The notes beneath the pieces are model-generated. The model did no database searches. It was given only the letters and a program-made list of their open reading frames with translations, and was not told the origin of the DNA. From Alligator mississippiensis (taxonomy: Eukaryota; Chordata; Crocodylia; Alligatoridae), in the NCBI RefSeq assembly GCF_030867095.1, contig NC_081828.1, forward strand, positions 213,286,978-213,350,977: a DNA stretch of 64,000 nt. Reading direction: 5' to 3'. A program made the position numbers and the translations under genes. Of the stretch, positions 12,901 through 22,813 are shown in pieces; the first letter of the stretch is position 1, and every line of letters begins with the position of its first letter.

Positions 12901-15900
12901 TAACTCCACTAAGACCTCAGTAATTGTTACCCATCGCTCCAGGGTTTGATCCCATTGTGAATATCACCAGTTGTTCTCTTACCCCATTGATTTTCCCAGT
13001 ATTGGCTTTAAAGTGTTCAGGCTTTTGCACTTCTTAAACACGAAATATTTAAAAAAAAAAAATATTAGTTCTAGTGTTACTCTGAATACTGGCGCTAGTG
13101 AAATGTAGTACTCTACTAACTGAATAAAGGGAATTTGTATTTAAGTCAAATAAAGACGTGATCTTTCAGCTGGAAGACAAATAAAAAGAGTAACACCATG
13201 TTATTTAGGTTGGCTACTGTTGCTATGGAACATCAAACATCTGAGAAAGCCTACAGGAAGATTACAAACTACAACCAATTGCTCCGAAACGGAGAACAGG
13301 GCATCAAATGAAAACAGAGGATTTCAAGCCACAACCGCTAGAAAAAGCTTAGCACTGAAATATTAGGAGTGAAAAAGCTGCAGAGATCCATAACGGCCAA
13401 GTAGCTGTTAAGATCTTAAGCTATATTCAGAATGATGCATTCTCCTGGATTTGACTAACCAGCACGTTACAACGTGAAAAGACAACAAGACGGGGAAAAA
13501 CGTGATACTGAATACAGAAAAGATGCAAGGAACCCAGAACTTCTACATATTACTTTCTCAATAAATGGCCAAAAAATTCCCAAGCCAAAAATGCAGAAGT
13601 ATGCAAACTCAGCATAGAAACATGCCAAAATTAGAGTGTGGCCTGCAGCAACTTCCCTCATAAAGAAAGACTTCCACACGCCATGTTTTTCTCTAGGGAC
13701 TTATTGTTGGATGCAGGACCTGAACTTTCTTATTTCAAAGCTGGATGCTACCAAAAAAACAATGCATTCTCTCACTACTCAGAGTATGGATTCTCTCATA
13801 AAAAGGGGATTGAAGTGAACTAGATTTTTCAAAATAGTGAGGATCACCCAAGAGAGTGCCAGATGGTTGACAAACCAACCATGCACTTACATCCACAAAG
13901 AGAAACCCATCCTGTATGACCAAATGTTTCAATGCAGCACTTAGGTTCCTATATCACCTTCCAGTGTTTTGTGCTCTCAGTCTCCTTCTGCTGTGATTTG
14001 TCTTAAATTATAAAATGCACAGGGCAAGGACAGTCTTTTTGATCTGTGCTTCTACAACAAGCACAAGATGACACTTGTCTATACCTGAGGCTCTTGGGTA
14101 CCACCACAACAATAATCTATTTGGTTTCACATCATTAAGAGTCATTTCTCCCCTTCTGCTCCCTTCCATCCAAGTAAAGCCACTGTATATGATTAGGCAT
14201 TACCATTGATCCTCATTATAACCAATCAGTTTGCTACTAGAAAGAAAAAGACTAACAAGGGAATAAAACTACAAACCAAATTCGAGAAACGCATATGGTC
14301 TGGAAGCCAAACCTATGCTTGTAGTGTCATAGGCAGCAGCAAATTCCCACTGGAGCTCCTCCAGGAAGCAAAATGCCATGATGGTCGAGTAACTGCTGGA
14401 ACAGATCACCATGGAGGCGATTTCCCCAGAAGAGAGAAAACTGAAAAGAAAAATACCCATTATAAGTCACAAAAATGTAGCAGGATCCTGGAATCAAAAA
14501 CGAGTCGGAAAAAACATACCAGGAAGGGGGAAAAAAGCAAACAAACGAACGAACACTGCGCATCTGGTTTTTGTGTCAATTCTAGCTCTGTTTAAAGAGA
14601 GCTAGTCTCCATTAAAATAAAAAAAGCCTTTTCCAATTCATCATTCATTCAAAACATTTATGCCCCGCCCCCAACACCACTTTGTGCTCTTCTTCATTAC
14701 AAAGAGCATTAAATCTAAAACGTGTTGCTGACAATGTTTTAAGATTAGAAATAGCATCTTAATTCATGCCTTGTAACATCTGCTCGAGGAAGACTAATTA
14801 AAATGATAGCTCTTTTTTCACTCAGTGAACACGGATTCATTCAATCTCTACTCATACAACAACGCCCACTCCCACCACTACTTACAAGTTTTAGTTCGGG
14901 ACTCCTGCACGCAGCGCTCAAACTCTAACCAGAAGTGCAGGCTCAGATATGAGCTAAGGTAAAACACTGAATTAAGCCCAAAGATTATGGTTGTAAAAAA
15001 TTAAACAGCAATGAATATTCCTTTTAGGAGTTGCCAGAATACCTAAAATATAGACTTCTCTTAACATATAAAATCAGTTCATTTTTTCTTGCATCCTTTC
15101 CTCATAACACTAAAAAAACATTCCCCTGTAAAACAGGTTTCTTAATTTCTTGTCCACAAATCTTAAGAATTCAAAGTCTACAATTTTCAAGTTTTACAAG
15201 GCAACATTACTTATAACTGACGGGGGAAGGTTTGTTGTTCACCAGGACTTTTAGATTACTAATTACATTAGCTGTGCATATTATGGCACATATCTTATGG
15301 TATGCCAGGGGCAAGGATCTGAATAATTCTGCTACCAAATTAGAGTTTCAGAAGTGTAACTTTGCAAAGGGTAAATTATTAACCAATCCATGTCAGAATG
15401 GCAAGAGGTTTCAAATGGAGTCTGACAGGGGTCTGTCCTGTGCCCGGTGCTGTTCAACGTGTTTATTAATGGGTTTAGATGCTGGCATAGAAAGCTTCTT
15501 GAGCAAGTTTGCAGATGACCTAAAACTGGGAAGGATTGTGAACATGCTGGAGGATGGGAGCACAACTCAGCAGGATCCCAAAAAACTGGGAAAAACTGTT
15601 TAAAATTTCCAGTTTAGGGAAAAAACTCTTGCAAAGAGGGTAGCAAAGCACTGGAACAGGCTAGCCAGAGAGGTGGTGGACTCTCCAACCTTGGAGGTTT
15701 TGAAGACCTGGCTAGATAAAGCCTTGGCTGGGATGATGTAGTTGGGGCTGGTCCTGCTTTGAGCAGGGGGTTGGACTAGATGTGACCTCCTGAGCTCCCT
15801 TCCAGCCCATTTTCTATGGTTCTATGATTGGAAAGCTGAGAAGGAGCCAACAGGATGACGAGCAATACAGACAAATGCAAGGCACTACACCTCAGGAAGA

Positions 15901-18900
15901 AACCCCACAAATAAAAAAAACCCCACAAATACAAAATGGGTGATATACCTGGCTGTATGGCAGCACTATGGAGAAAGATCTGGGAATCGTGCTAGATCAA
16001 AGACTCGATACGAGTCTGCACTGTGATACAGCTGCACAACAGGTAAATGTGATTTTGGGATGCATCAATCAAAGCTTGAGGAGCAAGACATGGGAGCTGA
16101 TAGTGTCTCTCTACTCTACACTGGGTAGGCCTCAACCAGAGTACAGTGGGCAGTTCTGGGCTCCACGTTTTAAAAAGGATGAGGAGACGTTAGACAGGAT
16201 GCAGAGATGGGCAACAAAGATAATAAACAGCTTGGAAAGCAAGTCATATGAGGAAAGGCTAAAGGAGCTAGGTGTGTTCAACTTGCAGAAAAGGCACTTA
16301 AGAAGGGACACGACATCAGTCTTCAAATACCTGAACTGCCATTAAGAAAAGGAAAAGTATCTTCTCTCTCTTATTGCAGAAAGGAAGACATGAACAACAG
16401 TTTGAAGTTGCAGCACAGTAAGTTTAGGTTGGATATCAGGAAAAACGTCTTCACTGTTAGAGCAGTGAGGCAGTGAAAGAAATGACTAGGGAAGTTGTGG
16501 ACTCTCCATCACAGGAGGTCTTCAAGAAGTTGGACAGCCACTGGTTCAGGATGATCTAGGTGCACCTATACTTATGTTTTGCTATGGGCATTTCCCAAGC
16601 TTCCAGGTTTTGCTAGTTGCCTCCTCCACTGTCTTATGTATCAGCCTGTTTTTAAGCCTCCCTCAGAAGCACTGAGTGTTGACTGCAGCCAAGTCTTGGG
16701 ATTTTGACTGGGCCATGCCAATTCTCCTGCTGGGACTAAAGCTAGAGACTCCTGCCCCTCTGTGCAGGATCAGACCAATGAACATTTATGGTCGGGAACT
16801 AACTTTCCCCACGATCAGATTGGTATGGACTATGAGGTTTTTGCCTTCTTCTGTAGCAGGGGGCATGGCCCTCTACCTGGGATCCCATGAGCATTTGTTG
16901 ACAACATTTCACAGAAGCAGGATATTGGCTGTTGTGGTTCCCCTGATTTACCTGGGGCAGGTTAGGGTTGATAATAGTTTTTGGAAGAGTTTAAATTACG
17001 GACTGTACAAGATGGTTTGGATAGGGATGATCCTCCCTCAAGCAGAGGGCTGGACTAGATGGCATATGGAGATACCGTCCAGCCCTACTTCTCTAAGTGC
17101 CTAAGAGAAGACTAAATCCAAAAAAAGGACTTAGATAGCTGTTAGTCACCACAATGCTAACACTGTCTCCTGGCCCCCAGAATGGAATACAAACTCAAAG
17201 CTTTGGGCACGCGGGCACCCTACACCCTGAATGGGAAAAGATGAGAAGATGAGTGCCTTCGAAGAAGGAGCCAAAACAGCAAGCACACTGAGCAAGAAGG
17301 TAGGAAGTCAACAGGAAACAGCAAGCACAGGGTCATGTCTGAAATCCTGCCCCTACCTAGAGCTCAGGTGCACAAAGTAAAGCCAGAGTCAGGATCCAGA
17401 GCCAAGGATCCCCTTCTGAAAGTAATCACCAATCAAGCTCACTGGTTTCTTTTGAAACTATGAAAGCATGGCAGCATCACTGCCACATTCTCTGGCTGCT
17501 TAATACATAATAGGTAGCCAGCGGGAGGATTTGCCTCAGAACTGGGAAACCAGGGCTCCTCAGCCAGAGGGAATTTTAATCTATATCCCAAACCTCCCAA
17601 GATAATGTCCTAAGAACCTGCCTACATGCGGGGCTGGGCAGGGGCCCTCCCCAACCCTTGAGGCTGGGACACTGCAGAAAGGAATTGGAGAATCATGAGG
17701 CCTGAAAAGGCACATGAGCAAGAGGAAGCATGGCCCGAAGGGTAGTAGCCAGGGCACTCACTTGAAAGGAAAGTCCTAGATTCCAAAAGGAATCGGAACT
17801 CATGGTAGAAGCAATGTCTTATTAGACCACCTAGATTTATCGCAAATAAAAGTTTAGTTAATTGCAAGCTTTCGGGCATAAGCATAGGAGAAAAGATTGC
17901 ACAAGTTCTCCTGGGTAAAAATGAAAGTTCATATTTCATAGGAGAGTTGAAGGTGTGGTCAAATCTCCTGCTTGGAATGCACCCAAGATTATTATTGCAG
18001 GGACTCTTCCATGTAAAATAGAAGCTCCTTCTTGTACCCTTTCATCCTGGCAGTGCTTTTTGCACCATGGCACAGCACTAACAGGGAACCACAGACTGTA
18101 GCCCCACACAGCCCACCTTATAAACCCATGTTGAAGGAACTCTTTAGAGGCGACAGAAAGGGATTTGTACCCCTTCTAGCTGAGGAGGGCACAGAACACT
18201 GGTCTCCCACTGTCCAGGCAAGAGCTCAGGTAGACCACTAAGCTACTACACAGTAAGATGAACACTAACGTAACGTTTTTGTCCAACCACATATTAGTAC
18301 GCAAGCACCTATGACTGCATTTTTATAGGCCTGATTTTGTTCCAAAGTATGCCAACACCTACTAGATTTTGCCTTTCTGGGGACCTAAGTACTTGCTCAA
18401 CCTAATTTCTGGACCACTAGGAAACTTCCAGGGAGGCATCAAGTATAGGCACCTCCAGTCTTAAGCAGATTATGAAGAGGGGTCTGAGGATTGTAATTTT
18501 GGACTTAAGCAGACTTTAGGCACCTCATCTTTTCTTGATTCTGGTCCCTAGGTGGGAGGCTCCTATTTGAACTCAGTTATGTAAGCCTGAGCCACAGGGC
18601 ATACCGTTGCTGGTCCTGGAAAGCATAGTAAATGGGTTTTAGAATCTATTTGTTGTGTAAAAACAGACAGCTGGTACTTATTAAAAAAAAAAAAAAAAAT
18701 GTATCTCAACATATGCCTGCTGTGCTCAGTAGGAGTCGCATGGCTGAAGTGCCAAATGAAACAGAATAATCACAGATCTCAAAAAGCACTGTTAGCAGTT
18801 TAAAATCTAGATCCATGGGTTGAGATTTTAAGAATCACCTAAGAGTGTTAGACCCAAGAAGACATGTTCCCTCTGGAGGAAGTAGAGAAAAAAAATAAAT

Positions 18901-19766
18901 GACACTGTATGAAATGAAATAATGACTGACAGGGTGAAAAACAGAAAGAGGAATTTTGTTATACGTGATCAAGACTAGTATATCTGAAGTGTTACTTCTC
19001 AGACTTGGGTATTCACCAATCTGAGCATTATATCTACACACAATGACCCAACAAAGGCAGCTTTGTTTTCATCAAATACTCCCAGAGTCAACACAAGCCC
19101 AAGCTGGTTCTTAAGCCAAAGAAAGTGGCTTCCCATGATTTAGTTGGAAGGGGAATTTGACTATCAATGTGCATGTATAGTTTTGCAGGCCAGGCTAAGG
19201 AGACTACAGAAGAATGCCAAAACCTTAATTAAAACTGAAGGATATTTTAAAAACTAATTTATTACCTTCAGGTAGAGTTAAGAGTTATTTTTATATTAAC
19301 AACCAGTCTAAGACTCTTAAAGTGTGTGTTAGGATGCTTAAGATAGCAGGAGAGGGCAGGAGAGATACAGATCAAATGCAAGAAGATAACAAGGAGGGAA
19401 TTAAGTGCATGTAACAAACTGATAATACAAACAGTCTTTTGCATCCATATTTTACATATAGGCATGTTCTAGGTACTCTTGAATCATACAAAGTAAAGAA
19501 AAACAAGATCGCTTATCATTAAACTAATGGCAAGAGAACAAACACTTGTGTAAAGTAAAGGTCGAAAGAAAAACGATGGCTTACTGTATGCTGAGATCAC
19601 GTCCTCTTGCTGTACCTCGACTAGGATACCGTGTCAGAATTAAGGATAATGCTTTTAATCTCTTCCTGCATTCTAGAAAGTCTTGGCTGAGATGAAAATC
19701 CGTTGAGGCTGAGAGTGGGAGTCCGTCCCTCACCCGCACCACACAGGCAAAGAAGATCATGGACAT
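789..19766 (-). CDS. SEC22C: SEC22C, vesicle-trafficking protein SEC22 homolog C (whole coding span, six coding exons)
   Basis: Joined coding exons on the minus strand are 19766-19585, 14440-14277, 12368-12186, 6053-5935, 5297-5232 and 989-789. They total 915 nt, with all phases compatible, giving 304 residues plus a TGA stop. Human SEC22C, as I remember it, is about 303 residues and aligns along its whole length. Residues 1-120 form a longin-type N-terminus (start MSMIFFACVVRVRDG). Residues 117-180 are a variable linker without a clear R-SNARE heptad. Four hydrophobic segments follow at about 182-201, 222-245, 252-270 and 273-291. The family acts in ER-Golgi transport as an ER multi-span protein; SEC22C, unlike SEC22B, lacks a SNARE motif. 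Every intron has GT and AG ends. The gene looks intact, with no internal stop or frameshift. It is divergent to NKTR, as in mammals. Family identity is near certain; exact boundaries are read by eye. Confidence 0.96.
1880..1985 (-). repeat. tRNA-derived SINE-like segment
   Basis: On the minus strand the order is an A-box-like CAGCTCATGCAGTC, then an anticodon-arm-like stretch, then a B-box-like GGCTCCGATCC about 35 bases later. The spacing fits a tRNA-derived retroposon. It cannot fold as an intact tRNA by eye and has no clear tail, so it is not called a tRNA gene. Confidence 0.4.
3657..4656. mobile_element. hAT-like non-autonomous transposon, exactly 1,000 bp, 8-bp TSD
   Basis: The target duplication CTGTGAAG is exact at 3649-3656 and 4657-4664. 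Terminal inverted repeats are TGGGGCTATGTAAAGC on the left and TAGGCCTGTGCGAAGC from the right, 11 of 16 identical, and most differences are transitions. Subterminal copies of ATTCGGT/GATTCGG lie at both ends. The GC-rich core repeats a module with GCCCCACCTGC..CAGCTC..GACCCTTTAAAGAAAA in direct copies up to 4.18 kb and in inverted copies after about 4.3 kb. No transposase is encoded; the overlapping ORFs (up to 150 codons) are products of the GC-rich repeats. Confidence 0.85.
5232..5297 (-). CDS. SEC22C: SEC22C coding exon 5 (residues 217-238, second membrane span)
   Basis: A 66-nt exon of exactly 22 codons, phase 0 at both ends. The acceptor is CCCCCAACAG and the donor CAG-GTATGTT. It encodes EDHEGIGNVIAFFLPFLACI followed by FQ. 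Human is VAHEEIGNILAFLVPFVACIFQ, so the segment is plainly orthologous. It is short and easily missed by gene finders; skipping it would keep frame but remove a membrane span. Confidence 0.93.
5298..5934. other. SEC22C intron between coding exons 4 and 5
   Basis: 637 bp bounded by GT (5934) and AG (5298) on the minus strand. AT-rich, and no repeat or ORF recognised. Confidence 0.7.
5935..6053 (-). CDS. SEC22C: SEC22C coding exon 4 (residues 177-216, first membrane span)
   Basis: The exon is 119 nt. Two AG acceptors are possible: CTGAAG before 6053 and CTTACAG thirteen bases further in. Only the outer one keeps frame with the upstream exon (phase 1), giving VPTYRMQPVTAIGILSL against human APNFRMEPVTALGILSL. 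The donor CAG-GTATCT lies at 5934. The first hydrophobic span is GILSLVLNIMCGALNLIRG. Confidence 0.93.
7180..7560. promoter_or_regulatory. Candidate conserved non-coding element (speculative)
   Basis: Non-coding, repeat-free and low in CpG, with a dense set of homeodomain-type cores (TTAATTAGATAAG, CAATTAAATCAAT, CCAATTA). It has the look of vertebrate conserved enhancers. Conservation cannot be judged from one sequence, so this is inference only. Confidence 0.2.
11201..11410 (+). mobile_element. Palindromic retroposed repeat, copy 1
   Basis: Flanked by CAATATTA(A) at 11193-11201 and 11411-11419. The two halves are inverted copies: CAAGGTTCTTCAGGTAAAT and TTTATTAGACCAACTCAAAT on the left are mirrored as ATTTACCCAAAGAACCTTG on the right. 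It ends with TTAGACCAACACGGCTACAAC. The 5' end is truncated relative to the longer copies. Confidence 0.8.
12186..12368 (-). CDS. SEC22C: SEC22C coding exon 3 (residues 116-177)
   Basis: The acceptor TTTTTTACAG precedes 12368 and the donor GTAAGTGC follows 12186. The exon is 183 nt. It encodes KCHFNYTGCSQMKISLEKIQ and EELKFRPP, matching the human longin C-terminal helix. A divergent linker (MELMNGLTNGGHTELYMGS) corresponds to the human NGVMNGHTPMHLEP segment. The last base G joins TT of the next exon to make Val177. No transmembrane segment is present here. Confidence 0.94.
12369..14276. other. SEC22C intron between coding exons 2 and 3
   Basis: 1.9 kb of AT-rich sequence. No repeat or alternative exon recognised; ORFs of 60-70 codons carry no family signature. 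Confidence 0.65.
14277..14440 (-). CDS. SEC22C: SEC22C coding exon 2 (residues 61-116)
   Basis: The acceptor CTTTTCAG precedes 14440; the donor GTTTGT begins at 14276 and is a weaker consensus than the other sites. The exon is 164 nt (1 + 54 codons + 1). It encodes the rest of the longin fold, including the conserved run AFCFLEELQWEF and the stretch CIGLASRPYAFLEF of the human protein with Ser for Cys. The terminal G joins AC of the next exon to give Asp116. Confidence 0.95.
15390..16570 (+). mobile_element. CR1 LINE fragment (reverse transcriptase C-terminal region), degenerate
   Basis: At 15420-15600 the translation shows decayed reverse-transcriptase motifs (SKFADDLKLGR, the catalytic FADD box, and EDGSTTQQ). 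The body resumes at 15840 with KLEKEPTG..QTNARHYTSGR-like sequence. At 15968-16345 it gives DLGIVLDQRLDTSL, TLGRPQPEYSGQFWAP and ERLKELGVFNLQKR, the typical CR1 ORF2 C-terminus. It is broken by stops and by an inserted second CR1 end (15602-15838). Confidence 0.85.
15602..15838 (+). mobile_element. Younger CR1 3' end nested inside the older CR1
   Basis: Contains the CR1 3' hallmark: ALEQARQRGG-like coding sequence, TTGGACTAGATGTGACCTCC, CTTCCAGCCC and the terminal octamer-type repeat TTCTATGGTTCTATGATT. The older element's coding sequence stops just before it and continues just after it, in the same orientation. Confidence 0.75.
16640..17100 (+). mobile_element. CR1-like LINE 3' region
   Basis: Carries GAGGTTTTTGCCTTCTTCTG, GGGGGCATGGCCC and GTTCCCCTGATTTACCTGGG, and ends with GGCTGGACTAGATGGCATATGG and CCGTCCAGCCCTAC. 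These are CR1-type 3' landmarks. The 142-codon ORF at 16676-17104 is a by-product. Confidence 0.65.
17735..17950. repeat. tRNA-like patch followed by fragment of the palindromic repeat family
   Basis: 17735-17785 reads as a tRNA-like GTAGCCAGGGCACTCACTTG...CCTAGATTCC. 17815-17945 has CTTATTAGACCACCTAG and GCAAGCTTTCGGGCATAAG, which match the arm and the loop of the palindromic family in minus orientation. Confidence 0.5.
18180..18250 (-). repeat. tRNA-derived SINE-like segment
   Basis: The minus strand holds a perfect A-box-type TAGCTTAGTGG, then CTTGCCTGGACAGTGGGAGACC, then AGTGTTCTGTGCC in the B-box position. It looks like the head of a tRNA-derived retroposon. The B box is degraded and no acceptor stem is seen. 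Confidence 0.45.
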
Positions 19767-19794
19767 CCTCCGCAGGGGTACTCATGAGGACAAC
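19585..19794 (-). CDS. SEC22C: SEC22C first coding exon (residues 1-60 plus 28 nt of 5' UTR)
   Basis: The acceptor CCAG lies just above 19794 and the donor GTAAGCC begins at 19584. The start ATG is at 19766-19764; the context GAGG-ATG-T has A at -3, which is favourable. It begins MSMIFFACVV and encodes the first half of the longin domain. The last two bases (CA) combine with T of the next exon to give His61. Reading on past the donor would give an immediate stop, which supports the splice site. An upstream ATG at 19785 opens an overlapping out-of-frame reading frame. Confidence 0.95.
19621..19785 (-). other. Upstream overlapping ORF in SEC22C 5' UTR
   Basis: ATG at 19785-19783, 19 nt before the SEC22C start, opens a 54-codon frame that overlaps the start of SEC22C out of frame and stops at 19621. 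Its context is weak (C at -3), whereas the SEC22C start has A at -3, so leaky scanning would favour the main frame. It may dampen translation. Confidence 0.4.
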
Positions 19795-20044
19795 CTGGAA
19801 ATAATAAAAGCGAAGGTGAGACTGCATCATTTACATAACAGTGTAATATGCAACAGGGTAGCCTGTTAAAGCATCTGTTTAACAGTTTCAGCACTGGGGT
19901 ACTGAACAGTACCCCATCAACCTTTAAAAGTACATCTAAGAAGTTTTTAAGTTCTTTAAAAAAAAAACAAACAAAAAAAAAAAAACACACACACACAACC
20001 TGGAATTGTACCCTTTTTCTGCTTCCTGTTAAGATATAAAAATT

Positions 20045-20325
20045 ATCCTCAAAAGTTTTCTCCTTGGAAGAATTCATCAACTTTTTCCTCTCCATTCACC
20101 CCAAAAATGTCAGCAATGTTGAGGGATGTTTCTAAAAGTGCAAATGGCAGCTGGGCACCTACTTCCGTAAGACAAGTAGTAATTTCAATAGTCTTCCAGG
20201 CATTTAGTATTGTAGTCAAGACCTGCATTTCTAGCATGAACACAGATATGAAATAAGTGTTCTGACTAACATCTTCTAGACTTTTTTTATAGGTTACATA
20301 AAAAAAGAAGAGAAGACTATCTTAA
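20045..20325 (-). other. Unrecognised open frame of about 93 codons
   Basis: The frame stays open on the minus strand from about 20325 (after a TAA) to a TGA near 20045. It includes NAWKTIEITTCLTEVG and SLNIADIFGVNGEEKVDEFF, which read like real protein. I do not recognise the family, and there are no convincing splice sites at its edges. It may be a decayed retrocopy, a cryptic exon or chance. Confidence 0.25.
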
Positions 20326-20454
20326 TTCTTTCTATTTAGCAGGTTATTTAACAGCAAATTAAGCATCAGGACTTACCTAATGCATGCAAGAAGCATAGCA
20401 GACGTGTCCCCCAAAGTGACCAAGTGTTCAGCAAAAATGCCAATAAAGGTCTTA

Positions 20455-20712
20455 CAAGGTTCTTTGGGTAAATAGGATATCTTTTATTAGACCAACTAAA
20501 TAGTTGGAAAAATTGTTCTTTGCAAGACACAAACCCTCTTCTTCAGGCAGAGGGAGAGTCTCTTCCTACTGAACAACGGTGTTTGTGGCTGAAAGCTTGC
20601 AAAAAACAATTTCTCCAACTATTCAGTTGGTTTAATAAAATATTTCACATTTACCTGAAGAACACCGTCTGCCCATGTCCTTAGACCAACACAGCTACAA
20701 CCCACAACCCTA
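20455..20712 (+). mobile_element. Palindromic retroposed repeat, copy 2
   Basis: Target duplication of 13 bp with one mismatch: AATAAAGGTCTTA at 20442-20454 and AATAAAAGTCTTA at 20713-20725. The left arm is CAAGGTTCTTTGGGTAAAT and the right arm ATTTACCTGAAGAACACC, around a GCAAG..CTTGC loop. It ends CTTAGACCAACACAGCTAC. Confidence 0.85.
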
Positions 20713-20739
20713 AATAAAAGTCTTAGGCCCATACTGCAC

Positions 20740-21000
20740 TACTGCATTTAGGTGCTGCAATGTCTCATGCTAGGCACCTAGACCCCAAAGCAGAATCTAA
20801 AACCCACTTAGGTGTCTAGGCTCCCTCTGCAAGTCAATAGGGAGTCAGGCACTACAGACAGATCCAAAAACCCTGCACATTGGGTGGGGAGATGTCGAGA
20901 GCCACCCAATGAGAAACACTGAGCACATGGGTACATCCGAACTTCCACTGCTCTCCAGGCTTTGGCAACAAGGCCTTATCTAACCTAGGCTGCTTCATAT
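20740..21000. repeat. Low-copy repeat with TAGGCACCTAG motifs (probable)
   Basis: Repeated CTAGGCACCTAGACC, ACTTAGGTGTCTAGGC and GTCAATAGGGAGTCAGGCAC resemble a dispersed family common in turtles and crocodilians. The call is from memory of the motif, and boundaries are approximate. Confidence 0.35.
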
Positions 21001-21334
21001 GTCAGAAGTTCCTCTAGCAGACGAGAAGGCGTCACAAGAGACAGAACCAGCTCGGACGCATGGTCATGGCTCTCATCAAAACTGCATGACACCCCTACAA
21101 CAGCCACACCAGTCGAAGGAGAACAATGCTCACAGCTTTGCTGGCAAACCTATGCCAAGCCAAAGTCATAGCTGTAGGCAGGCAGCTCCATCTACGCCAA
21201 ATGCAGATCTCACAGTCATCCCTTGAGATTAAAATGCTGTCTACTATTCATCGAAAGAACTATGCAGGCAATCACTGTTTTTCTCTTCAAATGCGACTGC
21301 CAGGGCAGGAGGAAGAGGCTGCCCACCTTTCTAC

Positions 21335-21410
21335 AACAGCCTAACAACTAGAGCGCTTGCCCAGGAAAAGGGAGACCCACTTCTATGCCCTCACTGACTG
21401 CAGGGGTTTA
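21335..21410 (+). repeat. tRNA-derived SINE-like segment
   Basis: Reads CAACTAGAGCGCTTGCCCAG then GGGAGACCCACTTCTATGCCC. This is the same tRNA-like pattern seen near 17.75 and 18.2 kb. It is degenerate and not a functional tRNA. Confidence 0.4.
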
Positions 21411-21439
21411 AACGAACATCTCACAGGACAGTGCCTGAA

Positions 21440-21625
21440 CCACCAAGGCAGGTGGAATGAGCAGCCTCTGTGGCATGCAGAGGATTGGGGCAGCAGCACA
21501 GCAGCAGACAGGGCAGGAAGCAATGCAGATCAGGCAGGGGGAGGGGATCGGACTGGCACAGGAGGAAGGTGTGGGGTTAATTTGCGTCACGCCTGCCAGA
21601 AAGGTTGACCCAGGGTGTACCAAGG
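21440..21625 (+). mobile_element. hAT-like MITE fragment related to the one at 34.3 kb
   Basis: Shares GTGGCATGCAGAGGATTGGG, CAGCAGCAGACAGGGCAGG and TAATTTGCGTCACGCCTGCC then AAAGGTTG with copies at 31.6 and 34.3 kb. Ends are decayed, so limits are approximate. Confidence 0.5.
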
Positions 21626-21708
21626 GAGGAGGGGAAGTGCAGATGGTGAAGTGCACCATCACAGATAAAACAATACGTATTTTTCTCCAGTTAAAAATGA
21701 ACTAGAAG

Positions 21709-22813
21709 TAGGGGTGCACCGATAAAGATCTTTTGGCTGATGCCGACAGCCGATTATTTACTAACCATATCGGCCAATACTATACCAATAGCCGACATAC
21801 AGCCCAACAGCTTGGAGAGCAGCATCCTGCCTCTAAGTCTAGGGGGGGAGGGAAGAGGCGTGGGTGGAGGGAAAGGGAATGGGGGGGGGGTGCAGATTGA
21901 GGCCCCCATGCTGAGGGAGGGAGTGGGGCAGGGGCAGGCGCTGCCCAGCCAGGGCAGTGAATGCAACCCCCCTGGGAATGGGGTAGAGCTGTGGGCGGCT
22001 TGTCCAGGGTGGGCACAGGGGGCTGAGAAGGAGGGAGCAGCTCCCCACCGCTGCACACACACCCAGGGGAGGCATGGGGGGCACGTGCCCCCCGGATCTG
22101 TGCATGGGGTGAGGGCCAGCTGCCCGCTGCCAGCTTGGGGCCAGGGGCTGTGCTGATCTCTTCCCAGCAGGGGGACTGGGCCAGGGCAGGCAGCAGCAGC
22201 ACTGAGAGGGGTGGATACAGGGTGGGCTATAGCCACTCCAAAATTTCCGATAGCCACCCCACAGCCCCCTTTCCCAGTGCTACCACTGCCCACCCTGAAT
22301 GCAGCCCTGGCCCATCCCCCCCGCCAGGAAAAAGCCAGCACAGCCCCTGGCCCTGAGCCCGCAGTGGGCAGCCCACCCTCGCCCCATGCACATATCCAGG
22401 GGAGCACATGCCTCCCTTAGGGGTGCATGCAGCAGCAGAGGATCACCCACCCCTCCCACACCCCCTCCCCAGTCTCCCGCACCCCCTGGACGAGCCACCC
22501 ACGACTCTGCCTCACTCCCGGGGGGGTCACATTCAGTGCCTCCCCTGCTCCTGCCCCACTCCCTCCCTCACTGTGGGGGACTCAATCTACACCCTCCATC
22601 CCTTCCCCCTCAAAGACATACCAGCCGGATGCTGCTCTCCACACCGCCGAGCTGCACTCCTGGCCATGTGCATGTTGCGACTGTGCGCATGCAAACAGCA
22701 TTTATCGGTGACATTACCGGCTATGCCAGCCAAAAAGAGCTGATTGCCGATGATGTTAATTTTCCTTTTATCGGTGCTGATCCGATATGGACCAATATAT
22801 CGGTATACCTTTA
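21709..22813. mobile_element. hAT-like non-autonomous transposon, 1,105 bp, exact 8-bp TSD
   Basis: The target duplication ACTAGAAG is exact at 21701-21708 and 22814-22821. Terminal repeats are TAGGGGTGCACCGATA on the left and TAAAGGTATACCGATA from the right (12 of 16). Subterminal ATCGGC/GCCGAT motifs are dense at both ends. The GC-rich core contains inverted modules, including TGCTGATCTCTTCCCAGCAG-type and GTGCATGGGG..CACATGCC segments. ORFs of up to 217 codons are antisense reading of proline-rich GC sequence, not a transposase. Confidence 0.9.

Larger units (their letters stand above)
14441..19584. other. SEC22C intron between coding exons 1 and 2
   Basis: 5.1 kb. It contains a nested CR1 pair (15.4-16.6 kb), a CR1-like 3' region (16.64-17.1 kb), fragments of tRNA-like and palindromic repeats (17.7-18.25 kb), and then AT-rich unique sequence with a 17-A run near 18.68 kb. 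Confidence 0.65.

Noticed and set aside
18180..18250. Possible tRNA gene
   Set aside because: The A box is good but the B box is degraded, and no acceptor stem or intact cloverleaf can be drawn; similar pieces nearby suggest a SINE.
21754..22407. 217-codon minus-strand ORF
   Set aside because: Proline- and glycine-rich reading of the GC core of a hAT-like element, with equally long ORFs in other frames.
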